From Salinispora mooreana (lineage in GTDB: Bacteria; Actinomycetota; Actinomycetes; Mycobacteriales; Micromonosporaceae), in the NCBI RefSeq assembly GCF_000379065.1, contig NZ_KB900614.1:3876133-3940132 (forward strand): a stretch of 64,000 nucleotides of DNA, in the 5' to 3' direction. Made by a program: the position numbers and the translations under genes. The notes below the pieces were generated by a model. That model had not been told where the DNA came from. It ran no database searches and saw nothing but the letters and a program-made list of their open reading frames with translations. Position 1 is the first letter of the stretch, and each line of letters opens with the position of its first letter. This document shows, in pieces, positions 7,580 through 16,135 of the stretch.

Positions 7580-9826
7580 ATGACGTCCGAAGGCACGCAC
7601 CACCCCGGCCAGCAGCCGGAAGAGGCGTCGCCGGGCGCTGGCGGACCGACGCCATACGGCGACTGGCCGGCAAGGCAGGACAGCGGGCACGCCGCCGGGC
7701 AGCCGGATCTGGGCTGGGCCCCTCCGCCCCCCGCGCACCCAACCCCGGCCAGGCCCGCCTGGGGAACCGGCGCACCACCGGCACCCGCGTGGGGTACCGC
7801 TCAACCGCCGGAGCCGAACCCGGCTCCCGCTTCGGCGCAGTGGGCCCCGGATGCGGGGGTGCCGCAGCCGGAGCCAGGGCGCGGCGGCCCACCCGAGACG
7901 ACCTGGGCCCCACCCCCGGCCGCCGAACCGGCCTGGGCGCAGCAGCCACCCCCGGTCGTCCGGGCCACCGCGCAGGTGCCCCCGCCGGCGCCCAGCCAGC
8001 CCATGGCAGACATCCCGGCGGGCGGGCGGCCGGAGCCGACACCCGAGTGGAACGCCGGAGCTGGCCAACCAGATCCGGCCCCGTCGGGCGGCTGGGCACC
8101 GGAGGCGGCCGCCTGGGTACCCGGAAGCCCCGCTGTCGCCGCCAGCAACGAGGGCGGCTGGCAGCTCGGGGAGCCGTCGGGCCACGCCGGCATGGCCGCG
8201 CCCGGCGAGCGTCCCGCACAGCCCTGGGTACCGGCGCCACGCAGCGCAGGCGATGGGCTGAACATGCCCGGCGTCGAACCGTGGGCGCCGGAGGAGGCCT
8301 GGGGTAACGCCGAACGCTCGGCGGCTGCCGGGCAGGAGCCGGCGGGTCCCGGAGCACCTCCGGTCTACCAACCGGCGCCGGGCCCGGGCATCTCTCCGGC
8401 CAATGCGGTCCCGCTCCCGCCGCAGGAGCAGCGGGTGCCCGGCGCCAGCCTCGCGGCCGGCGCACCGACCGACTTCGCCGCGCCGCCACCACCAGCCGCT
8501 GCTCCGCCGCCACCGGCCGACTTCGCCGCGCCACCACCGCCGGCTGCCGTGCCGCCGCCGGGTGCCCCGGAGCCGGCTCGCCCCGGCCTCGGACATGAGG
8601 CAGACCAGCACGGATGGCCCCCACCGGCGGGGCCGGGCGAGCCCCCCGCACCCCCGGCGGTGCCCGCGCCGCGTACCTCCCCGGAGTCCGCTGAACAGCC
8701 CGCGCCCCCGGCGGTGTCCGGCGGCGTCTCGGCCAGCGCCGCTGTGCCGCTAGCCAGCCGGGTGATGCCTCCGACGGACCAGGCGCAGGTTCCTCCCACG
8801 CCAGCGCCGCAGCCACGCGTGTATGGCCGCCCCGCGCCGGAACCGGCGGAGCCCGAGGGCTATCAGGCCGACGCCCAGCGATTCGATCCGGAGGGTCCTG
8901 GCCGGGACACCGGGCTCGGTGCCAACCGAGGCTTCGGCCCGGACACCGGACCCAGCCCGGAGAGCGGCTTACGCCCGGACGGCGGTTTCGGCCCGGAGAG
9001 TGGCTTCGGTCGTGCCAGCGAGGATTGGCCCGCCGATCCCCCCGGCTACGCGCCCGTCGTGCCGGCTCCCGCGGCGCCCTTCCCGCCGAGCATCCCCACC
9101 TTCGCCGACGCCCCGGCCAGCGAACGACCGGTCAATGGCACCAAGCCGCATCCCGGCGAGGAACGCCCCGCCGACCGCTTCGGCGAGCCGGTGACGGGTG
9201 CCGCCAGCGTCAACAGCACCACTGCCTTCCCCCCGCAGCCCGAGTCGGCGTTCTCACCGCCGGCCCAGCCCACGGCCCCGGCCTGGGACCAGGCACCGCC
9301 CCCCACCCAGGCCTGGGACCAGGCCCAACCGCCAACCCCGGCACGGGACCAGGCCCAGCCGACGGCACCGCCCGCCACCCAGGCCTGGAAGCAGGCACCG
9401 TCCCCGGCCCAGCCCTGGGGCCAGACCGGCCCGGCCAGTCCGGACCCGGAGCAGAGCCGCTTTGACGCGTTCCAGCCGATCGCCGAGCCGGCGGCCGACG
9501 CGCCCGCCCCGAAGGTCCGTAACGGCCGGGTGTTGGCCGCGGTGCTCGTCGCTGCGGTGCTGATCCTGGCTATACCACTGGGCCTGCTCGTGCTGCTCGG
9601 CAAAATCGGCGGCAGCGACTCGGCACAGAGCTTCGACCCAGCGGTCGGAAGCTGCGTCAAACAGTCAGGTGAAACGGCTGTGGCGGTGGACTGCGGTGAC
9701 ACCGAGGCACACACAGTGGTGTCGAAGGTGAACACCAGTGACGAGTGCACCGACCCGACCCAGCCGCACGTGAAGCTCACCGGCTCCGGCGGTAACCGGG
9801 TGCTCTGCCTCGAAAAGACCAGCTGA
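7580..9826 (+). CDS. Long proline-rich single-pass membrane protein with LppU-like C-terminal domain
   Basis: The product (748 aa) has a huge disordered N-terminal region of about 640 residues rich in Pro, Ala, Gly, Gln and Trp, including repeats such as WDQAPPPTQAWDQAQPPT near residues 575-610. One membrane helix follows (LAAVLVAAVLILAIPLGLLV). About 75 residues then face outside, containing four cysteines (VGSCVKQ, AVDCGD, DECTDP, VLCLEK). The Cys-containing tail resembles LppU/SCO3897-type proteins of actinomycetes. The start is the ATG after GGAGGAGG; the frame open from 7001 would cross a terminator. The cytoplasmic tail could be a protein scaffold; the function is unknown. Confidence 0.8.
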   Translation: MTSEGTHHPGQQPEEASPGAGGPTPYGDWPARQDSGHAAGQPDLGWAPPPPAHPTPARPAWGTGAPPAPAWGTAQPPEPNPAPASAQWAPDAGVPQPEPGRGGPPETTWAPPPAAEPAWAQQPPPVVRATAQVPPPAPSQPMADIPAGGRPEPTPEWNAGAGQPDPAPSGGWAPEAAAWVPGSPAVAASNEGGWQLGEPSGHAGMAAPGERPAQPWVPAPRSAGDGLNMPGVEPWAPEEAWGNAERSAAAGQEPAGPGAPPVYQPAPGPGISPANAVPLPPQEQRVPGASLAAGAPTDFAAPPPPAAAPPPPADFAAPPPPAAVPPPGAPEPARPGLGHEADQHGWPPPAGPGEPPAPPAVPAPRTSPESAEQPAPPAVSGGVSASAAVPLASRVMPPTDQAQVPPTPAPQPRVYGRPAPEPAEPEGYQADAQRFDPEGPGRDTGLGANRGFGPDTGPSPESGLRPDGGFGPESGFGRASEDWPADPPGYAPVVPAPAAPFPPSIPTFADAPASERPVNGTKPHPGEERPADRFGEPVTGAASVNSTTAFPPQPESAFSPPAQPTAPAWDQAPPPTQAWDQAQPPTPARDQAQPTAPPATQAWKQAPSPAQPWGQTGPASPDPEQSRFDAFQPIAEPAADAPAPKVRNGRVLAAVLVAAVLILAIPLGLLVLLGKIGGSDSAQSFDPAVGSCVKQSGETAVAVDCGDTEAHTVVSKVNTSDECTDPTQPHVKLTGSGGNRVLCLEKTS

Positions 9827-9845
9827 CCAGCCCCAACACGATGGT

Positions 9846-9870
9846 GGGGCCACAGGTCGACTGTGGCCCC
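9846..9870 (+). terminator. Terminator after the Pro-rich membrane protein
   Basis: Perfect 10-bp stem GGGGCCACAG/CTGTGGCCCC around the loop GTCGA, 19 bp after the stop codon. Confidence 0.8.
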
Positions 9871-9915
9871 GAGCCACCCAGCGAACCTGCCGGTCAACCT
9901 GCCGGCGTGGATGAC

Positions 9916-10029
9916 ATGAACACCACGCGTGATCGGCGCACCGGCATCCAGTCGATCGGGTTTATGACCGATGGCAGCGGGCTGGAGATGGAACCTCCCC
10001 CGCCCAACCGATCCAGGAGGCGGGGGTGA
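9916..10029 (+). CDS. Possible 37-codon ORF overlapping the next small ORF
   Basis: An ATG at 9916 opens 37 codons (MNTTRDRRTGIQSIGFMTDG at the start) ending with a TGA at 10027-10029 that overlaps the GTG of the following ORF (GTGA at 10026-10029). The ribosome site is weak (GTGGA). The Pro/Arg-rich end is dictated by the next gene's AGGAGG sequence, so this may be an untranslated frame. It is listed because the overlap pattern is that of coupled genes. Confidence 0.25.
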   Translation: MNTTRDRRTGIQSIGFMTDGSGLEMEPPPPNRSRRRG

Positions 10030-10154
10030 CGGTGCCGGTCACCATCGTCGACATCACGGAACCCATCAGCCTGCTGGCCGACAGCCAGGAAGCCACGCTG
10101 ACCGACAGCCAGGAAGCCTGGCTGACCGACGCCACCGACCAACACAGCCCCTAG
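10026..10154 (+). CDS. Small acidic protein, 42 aa, with internal repeat
   Basis: A GTG at 10026 follows a consensus AGGAGG at 10014-10019 at good spacing and opens 42 codons to TAG at 10154. The peptide is acidic and contains a near-duplicated unit, LADSQEAT then LTDSQEAW and LTDA, encoded by a DNA repeat at 10071-10113. No Cys and no membrane segment. No family is recognised. It could be a small regulatory peptide or a precursor peptide, but no modification enzyme is adjacent; the next gene encodes a thioredoxin-fold/NHL protein. Confidence 0.5.
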   Translation: MTVPVTIVDITEPISLLADSQEATLTDSQEAWLTDATDQHSP

Positions 10155-10233
10155 AAAGGGCCCGCGTCGTTTTCCGCATCACGTTCGCTCATCCACGGGG
10201 GCACCTGCGTCGTTGCCGTGGGAGGGTTGCCCC

Positions 10234-12072
10234 ATGGCTACCGCGCCGCGCGTCCGAGCGCCCGAGTTGAAGGGCCGTCGCTGGCTGAACACCGGCGGAC
10301 GAGACCTGACCCTGGCCGACCTTCGGGGCCGAATTACGGTCCTCGACTTCTGGACCTTCTGCTGCATCAACTGCCTGCACGTGCTCGATGAGCTCCGCTC
10401 CATCGAGCAGAAGTACGCCGACGTACTCGTGGTCATCGGCGTCCACTCGCCCAAGTTCGAACACGAGAAGGACCCGGACGCCCTGGCCGACGCCGTCGAA
10501 CGGTACGGCGTACACCACGCGGTGCTCGACGACCCGGAACTGAACATGTGGCAGCAGTATGCCGCCCGGGCCTGGCCGACCCTGGCCGTGATCGACCCCG
10601 AGGGGTACGTGGTGTCCACGATGGCCGGTGAGGGGCACGCCGAGGGCCTGGTCCGGCTCGTGGACGACCTGATCGCCACCCACGAGGCCAAGGGCACCCT
10701 GCACCGGGGCGACGGCCCGTACGTGCCCCCCGCCGAGCCGGAGACCACGCTCCGCTTCCCCGGCAAGGGCGTCGTACTCGATAATGGGAACCTGCTGGTG
10801 TCGGACTCGGCCCGGCACTCCCTCGCGGAGCTGGCCCCCGACGGCGAGACGCTGCTCCGCCGGATCGGCACCGGCGCGCGCGGCCGGGCCGACGGGCCGG
10901 CCACGGCGGCCACCTTCGCCGAGCCGCAGGGGCTCTGCCTCCTCCCGGCACACGTCTCCCGGCTGGTCGGCTACGACCTGGTCGTCGCCGACACCGTCAA
11001 CCACCTGCTGCGCGGCGTACACCTCGGCACCGGCGAGGTGGTCACCGTGGCCGGCACCGGCCGGCAGTGGCGTTCCACCGTGGATGACCACGCCCACGAC
11101 GCCCGCTCGGTCGACCTCTCCTCCCCCTGGGACCTGGCCTGGTTTGACGGCCGCCTGGTGATCGCCATGGCCGGCATCCACCAGCTCTGGTGGTTCGACC
11201 CGGTGAAGCGCACCGCCGGCATGTACGCGGGCAGCACCGTCGAGGCCCGCAAGGACGGCCCGCTGGCCGAGGCGTGGCTGGCCCAGCCCTCCGGCCTGTC
11301 GGTCTCCGCCGACGGTAGCCGGCTCTGGGTGGCCGACAGCGAGACCAGCGCGGTCCGCTACGTCGAGAACGGCACCCTGACCACTGTTGTCGGGCAGGGG
11401 CTCTTCGAGTTCGGACACATTGACGGGCCGGCGGCGCAGGCGCTACTCCAGCATCCGCTGGGGGTCTGCGCGCTGCCGGACGGATCGGTGCTGATCGCCG
11501 ACACGTACAACGGGGCGGTCCGCCGCTACGACCCGGACTCGGACTCGGTCGGCACGGTCGCCGACGGGCTCGCCGAGCCGAGCGACCTGTTGCTCACCCC
11601 GGACGGCGGGGTGCTGGTCGTGGAGTCCGCCGCCCACCGGCTGACCCGGCTTGCGTCGGGCGCGCTCACCGCCGCCGGGGCCAGCACAGTCGACGGCCCA
11701 CGGCACCGCACCGAGCGGAGGCCGACCGAGCTACGCGCGGGCGAGGTGACCCTGGAGGTCATCTTCACCCCGGCACCCGGTCAGAAGCTCGACGACAGCT
11801 ACGGGCCGTCCACCCGGCTGGTGGTCACGGCGTCCCCGCCGGAGCTGCTGCTGGACGGCGCGGGCACCGGCACCGAGCTGACCCGCCGGTTGAGGATCAA
11901 CGACTCGGTCCCCGAGGGGGTGCTCCAGGTGACCGCCCAGGCGGCGACCTGCGACGCCGACGTGGCGCACGCCGCGTGCCACCTGACCCGGCAGGATTGG
12001 GGTGTGCCGATCTGGGTGGTTGACGACGCCACCGACCGCCTCCCGCTGGTGCTACGCGGCATGGACGCCTGA
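10234..12072 (+). CDS. Thioredoxin-like domain plus NHL repeat protein (NHLRC2 type)
   Basis: The product (612 aa) starts with a thioredoxin fold whose active site reads WTFCCINC (about residues 41-48), as in NHLRC2-like proteins, followed by a six-bladed NHL beta-propeller (about 180-480; e.g. VLDNGNLLVSDSARHSLAEL and PDGSVLIADTYNGAVRRYD). A C-terminal beta-rich region of about 130 residues completes it. There is no signal peptide, so it is cytoplasmic. The start is the ATG after GGAGGG at 10221-10226. A redox or protein-interaction role is likely from the fold; the substrate is unknown. Confidence 0.85.
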   Translation: MATAPRVRAPELKGRRWLNTGGRDLTLADLRGRITVLDFWTFCCINCLHVLDELRSIEQKYADVLVVIGVHSPKFEHEKDPDALADAVERYGVHHAVLDDPELNMWQQYAARAWPTLAVIDPEGYVVSTMAGEGHAEGLVRLVDDLIATHEAKGTLHRGDGPYVPPAEPETTLRFPGKGVVLDNGNLLVSDSARHSLAELAPDGETLLRRIGTGARGRADGPATAATFAEPQGLCLLPAHVSRLVGYDLVVADTVNHLLRGVHLGTGEVVTVAGTGRQWRSTVDDHAHDARSVDLSSPWDLAWFDGRLVIAMAGIHQLWWFDPVKRTAGMYAGSTVEARKDGPLAEAWLAQPSGLSVSADGSRLWVADSETSAVRYVENGTLTTVVGQGLFEFGHIDGPAAQALLQHPLGVCALPDGSVLIADTYNGAVRRYDPDSDSVGTVADGLAEPSDLLLTPDGGVLVVESAAHRLTRLASGALTAAGASTVDGPRHRTERRPTELRAGEVTLEVIFTPAPGQKLDDSYGPSTRLVVTASPPELLLDGAGTGTELTRRLRINDSVPEGVLQVTAQAATCDADVAHAACHLTRQDWGVPIWVVDDATDRLPLVLRGMDA

Positions 12073-12075
12073 ACC

Positions 12076-12095
12076 GGCGCGGGAGTCCCCGCGCC
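12076..12095. terminator. Hairpin between convergent genes
   Basis: Stem GGCGCGGG/CCCGCGCC with loop AGTC, just after the NHL gene stop and before the pxpA stop. It could serve both strands. Confidence 0.55.
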
Positions 12096-12122
12096 TGGAC
12101 CGTCACGGGTCCCGCGACGCTG

Positions 12123-12890
12123 CTACGCCCGCCCCGCGGTACCCCTGAACGGGGCGAGCGGGACCCCCGCGTCAACCAACACGGCGCGGATCAGCTCGGC
12201 GCAGCGCACCGCACCGGGGGTGTCGCCGTGCAGGCAGATCGACTGGACCGGGCAGGGAATCACGGTGCCGTCGACCGCCACCACCGCCTGCTCGGTGGCC
12301 ATCCGGAGGGCCTGCTGGGCCATCTGCTCCGCGTCGGTGACCAGCGCATCCGGTGCGCCCCGAGGCACCAGCCTGCCGTTGGGCTGGTAGCCCCGGTCGG
12401 CGAAGCCCTCGCTGATCGCTCGCAGCCCGGCCCCGTTCGCGAGTTGGGCGAGCACCGAGCCGGACGGGCAGAGCAGGGAGAGCTGATCGTCATAGTCGGC
12501 GACTGCGGCGACCACCGCCGCCGCCTGGGACTCGTCGTAGGTGACGGCGTGGTAGAGCGCACCGTGCGGCTTGAGGTAGCGGACCCGCGTCCCGGCGACC
12601 CGGCAGAACCCGTCGAGAGCGCCGAGCTGGTAGATGACCTCGTCGCGCAGCTCGGCGAACTCGTACGCGATGTGCCGGCGGCCGAAGCCGACCAGGTCCC
12701 GGTAGCCAACCTGGGCGCCCACCATGACTCCGCGCTCGGCAGCCCCGGCGCAGACCCGGCGCATGGTGACGGCGTCGCCCGCGTGGAAGCCGCAGGCGAC
12801 GTTGGCGGAGGTGACCAGGTCCAGCAGCGCGGCATCGTCACCGAGCCGCCAGACGCCGAGGCCCTCACCGAGATCCGCGTTGAGGTCCAT
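12123..12890 (-). CDS. pxpA: 5-oxoprolinase subunit A (LamB/YcsF family)
   Basis: The product (255 aa) belongs to the LamB/YcsF family, which with PxpB and PxpC forms the bacterial ATP-dependent 5-oxoprolinase that opens 5-oxoproline to glutamate. The diagnostic N-terminus MDLNADLGEGLGVWRLGDD and the motifs SANVACGFHAGD and RYLKPHGALYH are present. It is the last gene of the pxpB-pxpC-pxpA operon on the minus strand. Its ATG lies inside the pxpC coding end (26-bp overlap), so translation is probably coupled. Confidence 0.93.
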   Translation of the reverse strand: MDLNADLGEGLGVWRLGDDAALLDLVTSANVACGFHAGDAVTMRRVCAGAAERGVMVGAQVGYRDLVGFGRRHIAYEFAELRDEVIYQLGALDGFCRVAGTRVRYLKPHGALYHAVTYDESQAAAVVAAVADYDDQLSLLCPSGSVLAQLANGAGLRAISEGFADRGYQPNGRLVPRGAPDALVTDAEQMAQQALRMATEQAVVAVDGTVIPCPVQSICLHGDTPGAVRCAELIRAVLVDAGVPLAPFRGTAGRA

Positions 12891-13782
12891 AGAACCTCAC
12901 CGTAGTCCCTGGCCGGGCCTGCGCAAGTGGGGTCACGTCAACCACCACCCCGACAACCGGGTATCCACCGGTGGTCGGATGGTCGGCGAGGAAGACCAGG
13001 GGTTGGCCATCCGCCGGCACCTGCACCGCACCGAGCACGAGGCCCTCGCTGGGCAGCTCCCCCGACACCGCGCGGGGCAGCGGCGCCCCGGAGAGGCGAG
13101 CGCCGACGCGGTTGCTGACCGGGGTCAGGGTGTAGGCCGTACCGAACAGCAGGTCGAGTGCGGGTGGGGTGAACCAGTCGGCGCGTGGGCCGAGGTGCAG
13201 CGCCAGCCGTACCTCGTCCGGGGCCGGCACGGTCACGGTGACATCCACCGGGGCGGGCGGGCCGGTCGGGGCACCGACGGGGAGCCGGTCGCCGTCGTGC
13301 AGCGGGGGCGGGCCGAGCCCGGAGAGGGTGTCGGTGGCCCGGCTGCCGAGCACCGGTTCGACGGCGATCCCGCCGGCGACGGCGAGCCAGGACCGCAGCC
13401 CGGTGCGGGGTGGACCGACCCGCACCGCCGCGCCCGCTGGGACCGCGAGCGGCCGCCCCACGTCACCGGGACGTTCACCGACGTGGACGGGCGCGTCCGC
13501 CCCGGTGATAGCGACGGTGGTGGCGCGACGAAACCGCAGCTCGCACCCGGTCAGGGTGATCTCCAGACCGGCGGCGCTCTCCGGGTTGCCCACCAGCCGG
13601 TTGGCCAGTCGGAGCGCGCCCGGGTCGAGGGCACCGGAGCGCGGCACGCCGAGGTGCGCCCAGCCGGGCCGGCCGAGATCCTGCACGGTGGTGAGCATGC
13701 CGGCCCGCAGCACCGCGACCACGTCACGGCCGGCTGCGGGCACGTCGGATGACTTCGGCCCGGCGGGCCGGGTGCCGGTCAT
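12865..13782 (-). CDS. pxpC: 5-oxoprolinase subunit C (biotin-dependent carboxylase-type domain)
   Basis: The product (305 aa) is the KipA/PxpC-type subunit, recognised by GMLTTVQDLGRPGWAHLGVP near the N-terminus and LRLANRLVGNPESAAGLE, and the C-terminal PTTGGYPVVGVV. The start is the ATG at 13782, which overlaps the pxpB stop by 4 nt (ATGA). The frame is open much further upstream, but that part lies across pxpB. With PxpB it makes the complex that activates 5-oxoproline for PxpA. Confidence 0.9.
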   Translation of the reverse strand: MTGTRPAGPKSSDVPAAGRDVVAVLRAGMLTTVQDLGRPGWAHLGVPRSGALDPGALRLANRLVGNPESAAGLEITLTGCELRFRRATTVAITGADAPVHVGERPGDVGRPLAVPAGAAVRVGPPRTGLRSWLAVAGGIAVEPVLGSRATDTLSGLGPPPLHDGDRLPVGAPTGPPAPVDVTVTVPAPDEVRLALHLGPRADWFTPPALDLLFGTAYTLTPVSNRVGARLSGAPLPRAVSGELPSEGLVLGAVQVPADGQPLVFLADHPTTGGYPVVGVVVDVTPLAQARPGTTVRFYGPQRGSR

Positions 13783-14435
13783 GCCGGGACCAGCCGCACC
13801 AGGGTGCCGGGCGTGAGCCGGGCCGGCGGGTCGGCGTGCACGTCGAACAGGGGCAGGTCGGTGTGGCCGACGAGCAGCCAGCCGCCGGGCGAGGCGGTCG
13901 GATAGATCCCGGCGTACGGACCGGCCAGCGCGACGGAGCCGGCCGGTACCCGGGGGCGAGGGGTCGGCAGCCGGGGCACGGCCAGCCCGGCGGGCAACCC
14001 GGTCAGGTACGCGAAGCCGGGCGCGAAGCCGCAGAAGGCCACCCGGAACTCGGTGGCGATGAGCCGGCGTACGACGGTCGGCACGGCGACGTCCCAGAAG
14101 CCGGCGACGGTCGGCAGGTCCGTCCCGTCGTAGCGCACCGGAACCTCGACAGCGCCGGTGCCTCCACTGCCGGTGCTGGTGGTGGAGGCGCTGGCAGTGT
14201 CGGTGCTCGTGGCAGCGGTGCTGGGGGGCGGGTTCCAGGTGCCGAGGAGTGCGGCGGTGTGGGCCGCGTCGGTGAGGCCGTCGAGCAGCACGGTGCGGGC
14301 CGCCGGGATGATCTCGACCGCGTCCAGGTGGCCCTCTTTCCGGCGTCGCCACAGCTCGGCTCGCCACGCCTCCACCTGGTCGGCGTCGGAACAGTCGAGC
14401 AGCAGGGCGTGCGCCCCGACCGGCCGAATCCGCAT
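13779..14435 (-). CDS. pxpB: 5-oxoprolinase subunit B (allophanate hydrolase subunit 1 family)
   Basis: The product (218 aa) has the family signature: MRIRPVGAHALLLDC at the start, VPVRYDGTDLPTVA, and FCGFAPGFAYLTGLPAGL. It is the first gene of the operon. Between the N-terminal domain and the conserved VPVRY segment lies a Ser/Thr/Ala stretch (about residues 74-92, STAATSTDTASAST), longer and more polar than usual and probably a disordered loop. The start at 14435 is chosen because it gives the standard N-terminus. Confidence 0.9.
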   Translation of the reverse strand: MRIRPVGAHALLLDCSDADQVEAWRAELWRRRKEGHLDAVEIIPAARTVLLDGLTDAAHTAALLGTWNPPPSTAATSTDTASASTTSTGSGGTGAVEVPVRYDGTDLPTVAGFWDVAVPTVVRRLIATEFRVAFCGFAPGFAYLTGLPAGLAVPRLPTPRPRVPAGSVALAGPYAGIYPTASPGGWLLVGHTDLPLFDVHADPPARLTPGTLVRLVPA

Positions 14436-14585
14436 CCCGCCATCTTTCCGGAACACACCGGCTGCCGGAACAGGCCGGCTGCCCAATACACCCGCTGGTG
14501 CGGTTGGCCGCCCACCCGCGCGGCGTGAGTTCACGGGACCAGAGGCCCTACCGCCAAGTAACCTACGGCGTCGTAACCTTTTGGT

Positions 14586-15263
14586 GTGACCACCTCCGTA
14601 CCAAGCCGCCTCAAGCCGGCCGACCTCGGCAAACCGAGGATGCGCGGCTGGCTGCACACGTACGCGTTCTTCGTCGCCGTCGTCTGCGGGATCGTCCTCT
14701 GCTCCATTGCCGCTGCCCGGTCCGGCTGGTCGCCGCTGATCAGCACCCTGATCTACAGCCTGACCGTCTGCGGGCTCTTCGGCACCAGCGGGCTCTACCA
14801 CCGACGGGTGTGGTCAGAGCGGGGTTTCCAGGTCATGCGGCGGATGGACCACTCGATGATTTTTGTCTTCATCGCTGGTACGTACACGCCGTTCTGCGTC
14901 CTGCTGCTGGACCCCCGACCGGCGGCGATCATGCTCGCGCTGGTGTGGGGCGGCGCGCTCGGGGGCGTTGCGCTCAAGCTCATCTGGCCGCACGCCCCGC
15001 GCTGGGTCTCCGCGCCGCTCTACCTGGCGCTCGGCTGGGTCGCGGTGGCGATGCTGCCGGACATTCTCCACGCGGGCGGGGTGACCGCCCTGGTCCTGCT
15101 GATCGTCGGCGGCGCGATCTACAGCATCGGCGCGGTCAGCTACGCCCTCCGCCGGCCCAACCCGTGGCCCACCGTCTTCGGCCACCACGAGTTCTTCCAC
15201 GCCTGCACCCTGGTCGCCGCGATCTGCCACCACATCGCGATCTACTTCGCCCTCTTCGCCTAG
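14586..15263 (+). CDS. Hemolysin III / PAQR-family membrane protein (TrhA type)
   Basis: The product (225 aa) has seven predicted membrane segments and the conserved PAQR residues: Ser/His in SGLYHRR, DHSMIF, and the C-terminal HHEFFHACT motif, which together form the metal site of the family. Members act in membrane-lipid homeostasis; cytolysis is not the established role here. The GTG start has no clear ribosome site upstream, so the transcript may be leaderless. The gene is divergent from the pxp operon, with 150 bp between them. Confidence 0.88.
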   Translation: MTTSVPSRLKPADLGKPRMRGWLHTYAFFVAVVCGIVLCSIAAARSGWSPLISTLIYSLTVCGLFGTSGLYHRRVWSERGFQVMRRMDHSMIFVFIAGTYTPFCVLLLDPRPAAIMLALVWGGALGGVALKLIWPHAPRWVSAPLYLALGWVAVAMLPDILHAGGVTALVLLIVGGAIYSIGAVSYALRRPNPWPTVFGHHEFFHACTLVAAICHHIAIYFALFA

Positions 15264-15380
15264 CAGTGCGTCGCCAGATCGGTGTCACCGAGCAATCGGA
15301 GCGGTTCGGGCATGGTGGTTTCTGGCATGTCATGGCGTGGTGACCCTTACCGGCGCGCACAGGGTCGACGCCGTCCGGTG

Positions 15381-15662
15381 CTACCGGTCGACGTCAGACC
15401 CGGTCGCCACGGGTTCTGGTGCCGCGACACGAGCCGCCAGCAGCCCACCGACACCAGGCACGAGAGCGATCAGCCAGACTCGATGGCGCCGCTGCATGAC
15501 CAGGGCCGCGGCGAGGACTGTGAGGGTGTAGGCCAGTCCGTGTACCGGTCCGAGGATGCGGGAGACGGTAGGCGTGTGCACGGTGACGATGTTCAGGAGC
15601 ATCAGCGCGAGGGTGGCCAGTTCGACTGAGCCGACGACCCGCAGCAGGAGACGGGGGTTCAC
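15381..15662 (-). CDS. Small DUF3817-like membrane protein
   Basis: The product (93 aa) has three hydrophobic segments (VELATLALMLLNIVTV, GLAYTLTVLAAALVM, LIALVPGVGGLLAARVA) separated by short charged loops, as in DUF3817 proteins. The GTG start overlaps the stop of the upstream gene (GTGA, 15659-15662), so it is the last gene of a three-gene unit on the minus strand. Function unknown. Confidence 0.75.
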   Translation of the reverse strand: MNPRLLLRVVGSVELATLALMLLNIVTVHTPTVSRILGPVHGLAYTLTVLAAALVMQRRHRVWLIALVPGVGGLLAARVAAPEPVATGSDVDR

Positions 15663-16135
15663 AGTCCGACCCCCGTCGTCGATCCCGGCCGATAGATCAT
15701 CAGAACCACCACGATCGCCCAGAGCAGGTTGAAGATTCCGGCGTGCATGCCCAGGCGGGGCACGACCCGGGCGAGGTCCGCGGGTTTCGCACCCACATCA
15801 AGGCAGCGCAGGGTGCGACGCTGCCCGGGCAGGACGACGCCGATGAGCATCGCGCCGGCACCGGCGGTGAGAACAATGGACACGATCAGCCACGCGTCAC
15901 CGAGGACACCGATACTGGCACCGGTAGCGAGCCCGAACACGGGAACGAGTACGCCGATCACGGCGTAGTTACGGGTGATCCGGTGCAGGACGCGGACGAC
16001 GGCACCGCGGCGGGGATCAGCTGACTTGTCGAGCGCGAGTCGCGCGAAGCGAGGAAACATGCTTGCGGTGACAGCGACTGGGCCGATGGTGAGGATCGCG
16101 GCCAGGACGTGGACCGACAGCAGGAAGGCGCTCAT
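15659..16135 (-). CDS. DUF2269-like integral membrane protein
   Basis: The product (158 aa) has four predicted helices (FLLSVHVLAAILTIGPVAV at the start, IGVLVPVFGLATGASIGVLG in the middle) and a His in the first helix as in DUF2269 proteins. It overlaps both neighbours by 4 nt (ATGA at 16132-16135, GTGA at 15659-15662), so the three genes are probably translated as a unit with the DJ-1 homologue. No function is established. Confidence 0.75.
   Translation of the reverse strand: MSAFLLSVHVLAAILTIGPVAVTASMFPRFARLALDKSADPRRGAVVRVLHRITRNYAVIGVLVPVFGLATGASIGVLGDAWLIVSIVLTAGAGAMLIGVVLPGQRRTLRCLDVGAKPADLARVVPRLGMHAGIFNLLWAIVVVLMIYRPGSTTGVGL

Noticed and set aside
10026..10154. RiPP precursor peptide with modifying enzymes
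   Set aside because: No maturase, protease or transporter is adjacent and the peptide lacks Cys; kept only as a small ORF.
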